A DNA stretch of 64,000 nucleotides. Origin: Candidatus Melainabacteria bacterium (GTDB taxonomy: Bacteria; Cyanobacteriota; Vampirovibrionia; Gastranaerophilales; Gastranaerophilaceae). Under the pieces are notes generated by a model, which was not told the DNA's origin, searched no databases, and saw only the letters and a list, made by a program, of their open reading frames with translations. The stretch covers positions 1,674,001 to 1,738,000 of the forward strand of contig CP091731.1 in NCBI GenBank assembly GCA_022009935.1, in the 5' to 3' direction. Positions 20,853 through 31,543 of the stretch are shown here, piece after piece; position 1 is the stretch's first letter, and each line of letters begins with the position of its first letter. The translations under genes and the position numbers were made by a program.

Positions 20853-22224
20853 TCGTTTAAATATTCATTTATTGCTTTAGCTGCGCGTTTGCCTGCTCCC
20901 ATAGCGTTTATGGCATTTGATTCTCCATTAGGTGCAACATCTCCGCCGGCATATACACCATCAATTGATGTTTTACCTGTTTCTTTATCGATAATAATGT
21001 AGCCACGTTTATCAGTGTTCAAATCCAAGCCTTCATCATTTGCAGATGATTGAATGATAGGGTTTGGACCTGTGCCTAAAGCAACAATAACGGTATCAAC
21101 GTCCATATCAACAATTTCTCCTGTTGGTATAGGGCGACGACGACCCGACTCATCAGGTTCGCCTAACTCCATAACTTCAAGTTGTAAAGTTTTTACATAA
21201 CCATTTTCTCCAACTATTTCACTAGGAGAGTGTAAAAGTTTAAATACAACACCTTCTTCCTTGGCATGGCGAATTTCTTCAAGTCTTGCCGGCAACTCAG
21301 CTTCTGTACGACGATAAACAATATACACTTCTTTAAAGCCAACTCGAACAGCAGTGCGTGCTGCATCCATAGCCACATTTCCTCCACCAATAATAGCTGC
21401 TTTGGTGCCTACTCTCAATGGTGTTGGTGAATTTTCGTCATTTGCATTCATCAAATTTACACGAGTTAAAAATTCATTTGCGCTATAAACACCATTTAGG
21501 TTTTCACCTTGAATATTAAGCATTTTGGGTAAACCTGCACCTGAACAAATGAATATAGCATCAAAACCGTCTTCTTTCAATTGGTTTATTGTAATTGATT
21601 TTCCAACAACAACATTTGTTTCAAATTTTACACCTAATTCTTTCAAGTTGTCTATTTCACGATTTAAAACCTGACGAGGAAGACGAAATGGTGGAATGCC
21701 ATACCTTAAAACACCGCCCAATTTGTGCAAAGCTTCAAAAACGGTAACATCATGGCCTGCTTTTCTTAAATCACAAGCAGCTGTCATGCCTGCACATCCT
21801 GAGCCTACAATTGCAACTTTTTTCCGCTTGACTTGATTGTGGGGTCTTTTGCTTTTGAATTGTCACCAACAAATCTTTCCAAAGCTCCAATAGCAACGCT
21901 GTCACCTTTAATTCCTAAAACACAATTGCCTTCACATTGACGTTCTTGAGGACAAACACGACCACAAACTGAAGGAAACATGGATGTTTGGCGAATAATT
22001 TCACCGGCTCCTTCTATATCTCCTTCTTTTACTTTTTGAATAAAACCGGGAATATTTATATTCACAGGGCAACCTTGAACACAACGTGGATTTTTGCAGT
22101 TTAAACAACGTGAAGCTTCAAGCCTTGCTTGGTCTGGAAGAAGATTGTTCTCAACCGCTTCAAAATTGCTGCGTCTTATATTTTTATCCTGTTCTTTTGG
22201 TCTTTGTCGTTCAATTTTTGTCAT
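20843..22224 (-). CDS. gltA: NADPH-dependent glutamate synthase small subunit (frameshift)
   Basis: Iron-sulfur flavoprotein of about 460 aa, of the GltD/GltA/NfnB type. It passes electrons between NAD(P)H and a partner, classically for glutamate synthesis. The N-terminal cluster region has CLNCKNPRCVQGCPV and CGRVCPQERQCEGNC. FAD binding follows at VGSGCAGM and NADPH binding at IIGGGNVAMDAART. GVYAGGDVAPN closes the FAD site. One indel lies near 21805. No large subunit is seen nearby, so the in vivo acceptor could instead be ferredoxin, as in homotetrameric or Nfn-like complexes. First gene of the gltA-rsmD pair. Confidence 0.88.
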
Positions 22225-22373
22225 TTTTTATTAAATCTCCAAATTAAATTTCTTTATATTATTTCTTAATTAAAAATTTAACATAAGTATAACAGTATAA
22301 CAAGTTTTTTAATTTACTATTGCATTCTTATTTTTTTCTATAATAATAATGTTTGTAAAAGGAAGGAGAAAAA

Positions 22374-23382
22374 ATTAATTTAATTATTAGCCAAAACATT
22401 TTCAATTCAAATTCGAGAAATACGGTAAAAAAAGAAAATCAGAAAAAGAGTAACCAAACAAATGCGATTTCAAAAATCAAAGTTTTCAAGTTTGTTCAAA
22501 GCAAGCTTCTCAAGCTTTGAAAAACAATATTTCTTTTGGGGGCGCCTCAAATTCCTAGCGATGATGCTGTGTCAACAATTGATCTTCTTTACAAAACAGT
22601 TGCTTCGAGACGAGTTAGACCTGCCACAGCAGGAATTCAAAATCGATATAAACAAGAATTGTTAAACAATCTTGAAACTTTTAAAAATAGCGATTATGAT
22701 GATATGTCTATAGCAGACAATGTCCTGAATAATACAAAGTTTCTAGATTCAAATAATTTTGCAAAAGTAGAACAACCAGAGCGTAATGCTTTTCAAATAT
22801 TTGCATATCCAAAAGATGATAATTTTGTACAAAGTGTTAAAATTGGAAAAAAATGGACAAAGATTAGGAAATGTTGGGTTTGTTTGTTTTGATTTTGTTG
22901 GATGTAATGGAGAAAATATGCTTAATTCATACAGTATAAAATCCCAAGTAGGTTCTTATTTATCCGGTTTAAAAGTTAAATTAAAAGAAGCACCTGCCCC
23001 TGCCCCAGAAAGAGGGTATAAAGTATATAGGGCTACAGATTTGAAGTTTATTAATTTTTTGAACGAAATAAATACAACTACTATTAATGCTGCAGTTGCT
23101 GTTGAGACTGCTACTGAGACTGCAGAAGCTGCTGCTAAGGCTGCTAAGGTTGCCAAGGTTGTTAAGACTGCTGAGGCTGCTGAGACTGCCAAGGTTGCAG
23201 CTAAGATTGCCAGGATAGCTGCTAAGATGGCTGCTAATGCTACTGCAGCTGCTGATGTTGTTGCTTTTGATATCTTAATGGCTACAAATAAGAATGTTTT
23301 TAATGGTGATTCAGGGACAGTCGGTATAAACGGAGCAAATGTAGACTTTTTAGCTATAGATAACGACTTAAACGCTTCCTAA
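22374..23382 (+). CDS. uncharacterised protein with F-x-G-type N-terminus and Ala-rich segment (frameshifted)
   Basis: About 335 aa after joining frames. A good ribosome site (GGAAGGAG at 22361) precedes an ATT at 22374, and no ATG is available at that spacing. Either ATT is used or the ATG is misread. The polar N-terminus leads to LKNNISFGAPQIPSDD near residue 52, reached by dropping one G in the G-run near 22540. After a mixed domain, residues coded at about 23090-23260 are an Ala/Lys/Glu/Val run (for example AAKAAKVAKVVKTAEAAETA), likely a long amphipathic helix. No Cys cluster, signal peptide or known domain was seen. Indels near 22505, 22540 and 22860. Confidence 0.5.
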
Positions 23383-23429
23383 GCACTTTGTTAAAATTGA
23401 TAAAATAATGAAGCATTCTTTATTTTTTT

Positions 23430-23465
23430 CGGTGTACTGTTTCTTTAAAATAGTACACCGAATTT
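23430..23465 (+). terminator. stem-loop, possible terminator
   Basis: CGGTGTACT/AGTACACCG stem (23430-23460) with a 13-nt loop between convergent genes. The T-tract is weak on both sides, so function is uncertain. Confidence 0.4.
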
Positions 23466-23483
23466 AAAAAATATATAAAAATA

Positions 23484-24296
23484 TTATGCTCCCAAGCCGG
23501 CTGCTTTTTTCCATAGTATCAATAATGGTTTTATCTAAAACATCTTTAATGTCACTTGATGCCAAAACTTTGTTGCCAACTTCTGTGCAACCGCCTTTTT
23601 GTTGTTACATTTTCAATTAATTTTTCAACACTAATGTTATTTTCTAATCCGTTTAAAATCATTTTACCGGCACCAATAGCTGTTTGAGTTGATAATTTTA
23701 AAGCGGTTTCATAATCCAAACCAAGATTTTGAGCGGATTTGGCAAATTCATTAATAATATAATAATAAAAAGCCGATTCTGAACCTGAAAGAGCTGTAAC
23801 AACATCAATTTTATTTTCTTCAACAACAATAGCTTCACCAACACTTTGCATTATGTTTTTTGCTAAAGTTAAATCTTCTTCATTTGCATAAGCTCCCTTG
23901 CATAAACCTGAAATCCCCTCGTTTATAAGAGCCGGAGTGTTTGGCATGACACGGATTACCTTTTGCTTTTTGTGCTTAATGCTGTTTCTATTTTTTTGAT
24001 GAAACTCCGGCAGCAATTGAAATTATAAGCTTTTCATTATTTATTTCACCTTTTATTTCCTCTAAAACTTCATTAATTATAAAAGGTTTTGTGCAAATCA
24101 TAATAATGTCGCTATTTTTGACAACTTCTTGAATTGAATTATAAAAAGTTGCATTGTATTTTGTTTTAATCTGTTCGACAGTTTTTTCGTTTACATCGAA
24201 AAATGAAAAATTGTTAAACAATTTAGAGTTAAAAATGCCGTTCATAATCGAATTTGCCATTTTGCCGGCACCAATAAAACCTAGTTTTTTGTTCAT
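23484..24296 (-). CDS. proC: pyrroline-5-carboxylate reductase (frameshifted)
   Basis: Last step of proline synthesis: reduces pyrroline-5-carboxylate with NAD(P)H. LGFIGAGKMANSIM is the Rossmann loop, and MICTKPFIINEVL and ISIAAGVSSK follow. VMPNTPALINEG and TALSGSESAFYY are family signatures (usually SGSGPAY, here Glu-Ser). About 270 aa. Indels near 23990 and 23600; after the second the true C-terminus is TEVGNKVLASSD and onward to KKAAGLGA. Start at 24296. Confidence 0.92.
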
Positions 24297-24324
24297 ATAA
24301 ATTTACCTTTACTAATATAATTAT

Positions 24325-24353
24325 TTGACTAAAATGCATGTGTATTTTATCAT
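24325..24353 (+). promoter_or_regulatory. sigma-70 promoter of rpmH-rnpA
   Basis: TTGACT (24325-24330), 17-bp spacer and TATCAT (24348-24353), 43 bp before the rpmH start. Confidence 0.6.
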
Positions 24354-24395
24354 AAAGATAACATAAAATAAAAATAAATATAAAAGGAGAATAAA

Positions 24396-24548
24396 ATGAG
24401 ACGAACATTAGAGGGAACAAAAAGAAAAAGACAAAAAGTGAGCGGTTTCCGTGCTCGTATGGCAACACCGGGGGGTCGTGGTGTCATCAACCGTCGTCGT
24501 GCAAAAGGTCGTCATAGACTTGCTATTGTTGCTAAAAAACTTGCTTAA
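24396..24548 (+). CDS. rpmH: 50S ribosomal protein L34
   Basis: A 50-aa basic protein of the large ribosomal subunit. The opening [20 protein letters not shown], then [19 protein letters not shown] and the end LAIVAKKLA are unmistakable. AAAGGAG precedes the ATG. The frame is intact. It lies two bases upstream of rnpA, the classic rpmH-rnpA order. Confidence 0.97.
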   Translation: MRRTLEGTKRKRQKVSGFRARMATPGGRGVINRRRAKGRHRLAIVAKKLA

Positions 24549-24550
24549 TA

Positions 24551-24911
24551 ATGCTTTTAAAAAAATATAGACTTACCAAAAATAGTGCATTTATAAGTAC
24601 ATATTCAAACAAAAAAGGTCGTTAGTAACGATTTTTTTTGTGCTATATATTGGAAAAAATTAAATCGTCTCAACTTGACATGCCAACAAAAGTCGGTTTT
24701 GTCGTTTCAAAAAAAAATATTAAACTTGCAACAAAACGAAACAAAATTAAACGACAGCTAAGAGAAATATACCGAAATTTTTGTATTATGTAATCAAGAA
24801 TATAACATTAATAAATATTTATCTTTAGTTTTTGTCGTTAAATCACAGTGTTATAATAAAAATTTTAATTTAATCAAAGAAAAATTTTTGGAACTTGTTA
24901 AACAAATATAA
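24551..24911 (+). CDS. rnpA: ribonuclease P protein component (frameshifted)
   Basis: Protein subunit of RNase P, which helps the RNA subunit cut tRNA 5' leaders. KVGFVVSKKNIKLATKRNKIK and RQLREIYR form the conserved RNR-type arginine helix. It begins two bases after rpmH and is about 120 aa. Indels near 24620 and 24780 break the frame. In many bacteria yidC follows here, but in this genome yidC is 38 kb away at the right edge of the window. Confidence 0.9.
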
Positions 24912-24914
24912 AAA

Positions 24915-24947
24915 ACCTTAATTAATATTTTTAATTAAGGTCTTTTT
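24915..24947 (+). terminator. Rho-independent terminator of rpmH-rnpA
   Basis: ACCTTAATTAA/TTAATTAAGGT stem (24915-24941), TATTT loop, then five T. Confidence 0.85.
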
Positions 24948-24961
24948 ATGTTATATGTTGA

Positions 24962-25175
24962 TTATGCTATAAATACCACCGGTATTTTGCTGTTTGGATC
25001 TTTTGGTAAATTTGGATAAGGTTTCAGGTTGTTTAAAAAATTGTGTCCGTTTGAACTTTTAAATTTTTTCCATTTGTTTATTTATAGCCTTACTGCTAAA
25101 AGTTGGTATTTTGCTGCCGCTTGTTCTTTTCATTGCCGGATAAGAGAACATGTGTTCTAGTGGTTTTGTATTCAT
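24962..25175 (-). CDS. small hypothetical protein, about 70 aa (one frameshift)
   Basis: A perfect ribosome site (AAAGGAG) lies 6-8 bp before the ATG at 25175. The product begins MNTKPLEHMFSYPAMKRTSG and, past one indel near 25070, continues KWKKFKSSNGHNFLNNLKPY to a stop at 24962. Pro/Lys/Asn-rich, with no hydrophobic helix or Cys. It converges on rnpA across the terminator. No family recognised. It is easily missed because the frame is broken. Confidence 0.5.
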
Positions 25176-25322
25176 TTAAATCTCCTTTATCTATTATATA
25201 TATAAATAAAATACCTCACATAAAAAATGTCAAATTTAATAAAATAAGTTATGGAGCTATTGTAATTATAACAAGAATGGAGTTGAAATTTTTGTATATC
25301 AATGTTATTGTAAAATAAGACT

Positions 25323-26713
25323 TTGTTTGATATTCATAAGGAAAAAAATTTGTTTGAAAAATTTACTCAAGTTGCCGTTGATGTGGTAATTGAAGCACAA
25401 TTTGAAGCTTGTTCTTTAAAACATAAAAAAGTATACCCTGAGCATTTTCTTCTTGGGTTTTTGTCTCAAAAATATTGTTATGCGTGTAGACTTTTAAATA
25501 TTGCCAATATAAATTCGCAAAACTTGAGAGAATTGATTGAGGAAAAACTGAAGGCAAAGAAAACAAATGAAAATAACATGCAAAATGTTTCCTTTAGCTT
25601 CAGTGCAAAAAGTGTTTTAAATAATGCTATTTCTTTGGCTCAAATTATCACTCAAAGTTATGTTACTCCCGAGCATATTTTTATTGCGCTTTTAGAGTAT
25701 GAAAAAAGTTATGTGCGAGATATTTTAACTCAACTTGGATTTGATGTTGATAAAAATAAAACTTTAATGTATAAACTGATTAAACGTAATAAAAAACTGA
25801 AAATATCCATCCGGAAGAAGATTTCGCATTGGAAACAAAAGATGAAAATTCAGATCTTGCAACTATATTTGAGGATTTTAAAAATTCTAGTATTTTTAAC
25901 TCTGCAATGGCAAAGCTCACTGCTTCAAATTATGAAATTTTGGGAACAGAACAAATTATGCAATCTATTCTTGAAGATAAAAGTTCTGAACTGACTCAAA
26001 TGTTGAATAAAACAGGGTTGAGTCTTGAAAAATACTTGAATAAACTTTCGGAAATTACAAACCGAAATGAAGAATTTGAAGAAAAACAAATTGTTTTAAC
26101 TCCAAATGCCTTGAAAACGCTTATCGTTGCTTATGAAACAGCAAAAGAGTTTGGTGATTTGACAATAATGCCACAACATTTTGTTTTGTCATTGTTAAAG
26201 TCCAAAAAGGCATAGCCTATCGAATTATGAAAGAGTTGAACGTTGATTTTGATTTAATAGCTTCAAATATAATAAAACCTATAGAACGGCAAATGAACGA
26301 AGTTACAACGATTATGCGTTTGGCTCATGAAGAAGCTTATAACTTGGGGCAAAACATTGTCGGAACAGAGTTGATTTTGCTTGGTATTGTAGCTGAGGGA
26401 ACATCTATAGCCGCAAAGGTACTTTTGAAACTTGGTGTAAACTTAAAAGAGATAAGAACTTGTGTTGAAAAATTGGTAACATCGTCTGATGATTATGCAA
26501 GTAAAAATCTAAAATTGTCAGAACGAGCTAAAAATGTTTTGAGCCTTGCAAGTAAAATAGCACGTGAATATGAAGTTAATAAAATTAGACCGGAACATTT
26601 GCTTTTGGCTATCACGCAAGAACCAAAATCTGTGGCAATGAGGGATATTGAACGATTTAGGTGTTGATGTGCTTGAAATCAAATTTGGAATTACAAAAGA
26701 GCTTGAAAAATAA
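25323..26713 (+). CDS. protein of three tandem Clp-N domains without AAA+ ATPase (frameshifted)
   Basis: About 463 aa once joined. Each of three segments contains the paired Clp repeat motifs seen at the N-terminus of ClpC/ClpA. The first runs LFEKFTQVAVDVV, PEHFLLGFLSQ, VLNNAISLAQ and TPEHIFIALLEYE. The second has FNSAMAKLTASN, GTEQIMQSILED, ALKTLIVAYETAKE and PQHFVLSLLKS. The third has IMRLAHEEAYNLG, GTELILLGIVAEGT, VLSLASKIARE and RPEHLLLAITQEP. No Walker motif or AAA+ domain follows. The gene ends at 26713 with dapB 48 bp on. The start is uncertain (TTG at 25323 without an obvious ribosome site; an indel may hide the real one). It probably binds substrates or adaptors of a Clp machine, or blocks them. 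Confidence 0.72.
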
Positions 26714-26761
26714 GCTTATTGTCTTATAATTTATATGATAAAAAGTTAAGGAGATATTAAA

Positions 26762-27568
26762 TTGTCAAATATAAAAGTGGGTGTTGTCGGAGCTTTGGGC
26801 AAAATGGGACGAGAAGTTGTCAAAGCCGTTTGTAATAATGAAAATACAGAACTTGTCCTTGCTGTTGATATGTTTAATGTCGGAAGTGATGTTGGCGAAA
26901 TAGTTTTTAATAAAAAAATTGATGTAAAAATAGAAGCAGATTTAAAACTTGCCATTGAGTCAAAAAAACGTTGATGTTATTGTTGATTTCACTCAACCTT
27001 CAACAATTTATAACAATGCAAAAATAATTTTAAATTCAAAAGTAAATCTTGTTGTGGGCACGACCGGTTTGACGGATGAACAGCTTGAAGAATTGAAAAC
27101 ACTTACTGATAAAAACCAAGTTTCAACTTTAATCGCTCCAAATTTTTCAACAGGTGCAGTTTTATTGATGATGTTTTCAAAAATGGCAGCAAAATATTTT
27201 GACAATGCTGAAATAATTGAGCTTCATCACAACCAAAAAAAGATGCTCCTTCCGGCACGGCGATTAAAACTGCAAAAATGATAGCTTCTGTCAAAGACAA
27301 TTTTGAAACCGGAAATTGCGAAGAAGTTGAACTGATAAAAGGTGCAAGAGGTGCTAAAACAGAGTCAAACGTTAGAGTCCATTCTGTAAGAATGCCGGGA
27401 TTTATAGCCTCAGAGGAAGTTATTTTTGGAGAAAACGGACAAATTTTAACACTAAGGCATGATTCAATGAATCGTGAATGCTATATGAAAGGTGTTTTGC
27501 TTTCAATAGATTACGTTTTTAACCACAAAGAATTTGTTTACGGATTGGAAAATATCTTAAGTTTTTAA
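26762..27568 (+). CDS. dapB: 4-hydroxy-tetrahydrodipicolinate reductase (frameshifted)
   Basis: Lysine/diaminopimelate pathway reductase using NAD(P)H. KVGVVGALGKMGREVV is the nucleotide loop. VDFTQPSTIYNNA and VVGTTGL follow, then ELHHNQKKDAPSGTA with the catalytic His and Lys region. FGENGQILTLRHDSMNRE is the standard end region. Starts with TTG at 26762, supported by AAGGAG about 8 bases upstream. About 268 aa. Indels near 26968 and 27240. It feeds the same pathway as the adjacent asd and lies in a co-directional set from 25.3 to 30.4 kb. Confidence 0.93.
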
Positions 27569-27610
27569 TTTAAAAAAAATGAAAAATAAGTGAGAAAAGG
27601 AATATAAGCA

Positions 27611-28629
27611 ATGAGAAAACCGAATTTAGCAGTACTAGGGGCAACAGGTGTTGTTGGAAGCAGAATTTTAAGCATATTAGAAGAAAACAAGGTTGAATAT
27701 AACGAAATAAAATTTTTGGCAAGCAGCAAAAGTGCAGGCAAAAAAAATAATGTTTAATGGCACTGAACATACTGTCATTGAAGCTACACCTGAAGCTTTT
27801 GAGGGTGTTAATATTGTTTTGGCTTCAGCAGGTGGCTCTACAAGTCTAAAACTTGCTTCAGAAGCAACTAAAAGAGGTTGTGTCTATATTGATAACTCTT
27901 CAGCTTTTCGTATGGAAAAAGATGTGCCTCTTGTTATAGCAGGGGTCAACGACGATGATTTGAAAAAACACAACGGTATTATTGCTAATCCAAATTGTTC
28001 AACTTCACAATTGATGCTTGTTTTGAAACCTTTAAATGACAAGTATAAAATCAAAAAGACTACTTGTTTCAACATATCAAGCTGTTTCAGGAGCAGGGCT
28101 TAAAGCTATAAATGAACTAAAAGAAAATGTTGAAGCTTTTAATAAAGGTGAAGATTTTCAAAATGAAGCATTTAAAAAGCCCATTGCATACAACGTGATA
28201 CCTCAAATTGATGTGTTCTGTGAAAACGGTTACACAAAAGAAGAAATGAAAGTTACAAACGAAACACGTAAAATATTGCATTTGGATGAAAATGTTCCAA
28301 TTTCTTGCACGGCTGTTCGTGTTCCTGTTTTTGTCGGACATAGTGAAGCTGTTGAAATTGAATTTGAAAAAAATGCCAATGTAAATGAAGTTCGAGAAAT
28401 TTTAAGCAATGCCTATGGAGTTGAAGTTGTTGATGATATTGACAATTATGTTTACCCAACACCAAGAGATTGTGAAGGTAAAAATCCTGTTTATGTCGGA
28501 CGCATTCGCAAGAGTATCGGGTTTGAAAACGGCATTACTCTATTTTGTGTGGCTGACAATTTGCGTATTGGAGCAGCTTTGAATACTGTTAGACTTGCTC
28601 AAAAAGTTATTGAAATGGGGTTATACTAA
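27611..28629 (+). CDS. asd: aspartate-semialdehyde dehydrogenase (frameshifted)
   Basis: Reduces aspartyl phosphate to aspartate semialdehyde for lysine, threonine and methionine synthesis. LAVLGATGVVGSRIL binds NADPH, ASAGGSTS and YIDNSSAFRM follow, and ANPNCSTSQL carries the catalytic Cys. STYQAVSGAG and RVPVFVGHSEAV are further signatures. About 340 aa. Indels near 27745 and 28060. Start ATG at 27611, 42 bp after dapB. Confidence 0.94.
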
Positions 28630-28635
28630 ATATTT

Positions 28636-29129
28636 ATGCTTGAGTTATTGGTTTTATATACTCTAAATACGTTTGAAAAAGACAGGTTATTCTATAAAAA
28701 AAGAAATAACAAAAAAATTTGGTAGTTTTATTCAACCTTCAAGTGGGGCTTTGCACCCTCTTTTTACAGAAACTTGTTCAAAAAAGATGCTTGATGAAAA
28801 AAAGGTTTTAACTGATGGCGGAAAAAAATTAAGTTATTTTTATTTGAACAAAGATGGTCTAAAGCACTTTTCTAAACTATTTAATAAACCATTGTCTAGC
28901 AACCCGAGTGTATGTGTAAATGAAATATACGCGAAGCTTGCTTGTTTTAAAATGGCTAATAAAGAAATGCAAGAAAACTTTCTTGAAAATGCCACAGAAA
29001 ATCTTAAAATGTTTATCATTGATGCTAAAAATACCCTTGATGATGAGTATCTTAAATTTGACTTTTTATCAAAAAACTTTAATAAAATATCAAATTGGTC
29101 TTTTTGAAGATTTATTAAAAGCATGTTGA
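28636..29129 (+). CDS. PadR-family transcriptional regulator (frameshifted)
   Basis: Begins MLELLVLYTLNTFEK and continues TGYSIKKEITKKFGSFIQPS then GALHPLF, the winged-helix N-terminus of PadR proteins. A helical C-terminal dimer arm follows (FLENATENLKMFI onward). About 164 aa. Indels near 28682, 28770 and 29095; the last hides the end GLFEDLLKAC. The gene starts 6 bp after asd, and its stop overlaps the start of the radical SAM gene (ATGTTGA), so the two are coupled. It may regulate its own operon. The ligand is unknown. Confidence 0.7.
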
Positions 29130-30435
29130 AAGGTTTAAAAACTTTGATGAATGCCATAATAAGTGAGGTTAAACCAAATTCAATAGCTTGGGAATTTGAA
29201 CTTGAAGCAGGTGATAAAATAATTAGAGTTAATGACAAAGAATTGACTGATTTAATTGATTTTAATTTTGAAACTGCAACAAATGAGTACACATTGACTG
29301 TTGAAAAAAAAGAAACAGGTGAAATTGAAGTTTTAGAAATTGAAAAAGATGACGAGGAAGAACTTGGAATAGTTTTTGACTCGGCTGTTTTTGACGGTGT
29401 TAAACGTTGTTTGAACAAATGTATTTTCTGTTTTGTTGACCAACAACCAAAACATTTGCGTAAAACATTATATATAAAAGATGACGATTATAGGCTTTCT
29501 TATCTTCAAGGAACTTATGTAACTTTGACAAATTTGAAACAAGATGACAAAGAACGCATTGAAAAGCTCAATTTGGGACCTTTGTATGTTTCTGTGCATA
29601 CAACTAATGGTGAATTGCGAAAAAAAATGCTTAATAATAAAAATGCTGACAAAATTTTAAATGAGCTTGATTGGTTGAAAAAAGCAAATATTCCAATTCA
29701 TTGTCAAATTGTTTTGTGCCGGGATATAATGACAACGAAGAATTAATAAAAACATTAAACGATTTGTATAAATATAAAAAAATTGTCAAATCGGTTGCAA
29801 TTGTCCCTGTTGGAATTACAAAATATCGTGAAAATGATGATTTAAAAAAAGTTGATTATAGTGTTGCAAAAAAAACAATTGAGATTGTGAATAATTTTAA
29901 CTTTGCCCAAAAACTAATTTTGCACAGCTAAGCGATGAGTTTTTTTATTTTGACAAATAGTGATATTCCTGACAAAAAATACTACAAACACTATGCTCAA
30001 CTTGATGACGGAGTTGGTACAACTCGCATTATTCTTGATGATTTTGCAAAACGTGAAAAAAATTACCTAAAAAATCAAAGACAAAAAAAATTCCATTTCA
30101 TTTTGTCAAAATCAAGCCTGAAAGCATTTGATATTATTGCCGAAAGATTAAACCAAATTGAAAATTTGAACATTGTCAAAATTGTTGTTGAAAGCAAGTT
30201 TTTTGGTGATGATATAAATGTGTCAGGTCTGATTGTAGGAAGCGATATTTTATCAGCATTGAAAAATCAGCAAAATTTAAACATAGTCTTACCTTCAATT
30301 ATGCTCAAGCCATATACAACAAGCTTTTTAGATGACATAACGGTTGAAGACTTAGAGAAAAAACTAAATTCCAAAATCCATATTATTGAAGATCCTTATT
30401 CTGTCTCTGAAATTATTGAGTTGTGTTGTGGATAA
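29123..30435 (+). CDS. PDZ-radical SAM-DUF512 protein of the cyanobacterial type (frameshifted)
   Basis: About 437 aa. An N-terminal PDZ-like segment (NAIISEVKPNSIAWEFEL) is followed by a radical SAM-like motif, KRCLNKCIFCFVDQQP, with Cys spacing C-x3-C-x2-C. Next come DYRLSYLQGTYVTLTN and YVSVHTTN. The C-terminal DUF512 region has DDGVGTTR and then LDDITVEDLEKKLN. This architecture is known as a conserved FeS protein of cyanobacteria and clostridia with no settled reaction. Indels near 29720 and 29932. Last gene in the co-directional run from 25.3 kb; start coupled to the PadR gene. Confidence 0.85.
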
Positions 30436-30441
30436 AAAAAA

Positions 30442-30960
30442 TTAATCATTAGTATTATTTTCTATAATTTCTTTTTTGTTTTTCTTAAAACTCAAAATAT
30501 TATTTATAACACTTGAAACAACAGCAGCTCCTGCAACAATTTCAGCTGCGATAATAAAATGTTTATTATGTTTGGGATGAGTGCAATCTTTTATATCATC
30601 AAGACAATTTAAAAGTGAAAATCCGGTCCAAGCTGCTTCTGCCATTTGTTTTAATATCGTTCCCCAAGCGACACTATTCATAGTTTTATTTTTGTCTTTA
30701 TTTTTATCAATACCAAAAGAGGCAAAAGGCGAGCCAAAAATTAATGCACCATAAACAATTGAAAGCAAACCGGCCATTGTTTTATAAGTTTTGGGCATAT
30801 TTTTGTGTGGCAACCAAAGAGGAGCAATATTAAGTGAAAAAATAAAAGCATCTTTTGGCTTCTCAATAGGCTCTTTTAAATATACATATTTATTCGTTTC
30901 GTTTTCTTTCTTTGAAAACTTAACATTTGGATTATTTAATTTAAAATTTGTATTTATCAT
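30442..30960 (-). CDS. uncharacterised membrane protein, 172 aa
   Basis: Uninterrupted. N-terminus MINTNFKLNNPNVKFSKKEN is polar and Asn-rich and then reaches a short Phe-containing motif. Two or three hydrophobic segments follow (MAGLLSIVYGALIFGSPFA and FIIAAEIVAGAAVVSSVINN), separated by a Lys/Asp-rich loop. The C-terminus is charged. It is the third gene of a three-gene minus-strand set with 31001-31540 and 31544-33015. No family recognised. It converges on the radical SAM gene with a gap of only 6 bp. Confidence 0.6.
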   Translation of the reverse strand: MINTNFKLNNPNVKFSKKENETNKYVYLKEPIEKPKDAFIFSLNIAPLWLPHKNMPKTYKTMAGLLSIVYGALIFGSPFASFGIDKNKDKNKTMNSVAWGTILKQMAEAAWTGFSLLNCLDDIKDCTHPKHNKHFIIAAEIVAGAAVVSSVINNILSFKKNKKEIIENNTND

Positions 30961-31000
30961 TTTCTATTCTTTCGTTTTAAGTTTTGATATTATTGCATTC

Positions 31001-31540
31001 TCAACTATCCTTATTTTGGTTCTTCTTTTTAAACTTATCTTTTAAAAATTTATCAAAATTTTTACCTGTAAAGATATAACTCGTTTCATTTAGGGTTATA
31101 TTAAGGCTAAGTAAATTGAATAAAACTAGAAATATATTATTAAAAGTGTCACTTTTTGGGGAAAAACTTTCCAGTTTTTCTTTTTTAATGTTATTGTAAT
31201 TGGAATTGCACTTAATCCCATTAAAATATTAAAAAACGGAAGAGAATGATGTTCAAAAAGCCCCGGATTTATTTTTCCCGTTGCTCTTGCCCAAAGTGTG
31301 TCCTGTTTCAATTGGTGAACAACCATTGGATTGTTTCGCCAATTAGGATATGCAAGATTGAACCCTTCTGCTTCATACTTAAGAAAGTCTGGAGCAGATG
31401 CCGGGTCATTATAAATTTTATAAGCATAATCATTATCTTGTTTGTGTCTTATATGTTCTCTGTATTGTTTTCTTTTTTTCAGCTTTGTAATTTTCATCAG
31501 AACTGTGAAATGAAAGATAATGAAACCTATTCACTTGCAT
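31001..31540 (-). CDS. uncharacterised protein, about 180 aa (frameshifted)
   Basis: Best start is the ATG at 31540 (MQVNRFHYLSFHSSDENY), 3 bp after the stop of the preceding gene. After an indel near 31465 it reads KQYREHIRHKQDNDYAYKIY and NLAYPNWRNNPMVVHQL, then a hydrophobic segment (FFNILMGLSAIPITITL). A further indel near 31150 hides a C-terminus that runs FNNIFLVLFNLLSLNI and ends KKKNQNKD at 31001. Likely membrane-associated. Middle gene of a three-gene unit. No function recognised. Confidence 0.5.
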
Positions 31541-31543
31541 TAA

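Noticed and set aside
22956..23192. Ala/Val-rich minus-strand frame
   Set aside because: It is the antisense of the Ala-rich repeat and lacks a start signal.
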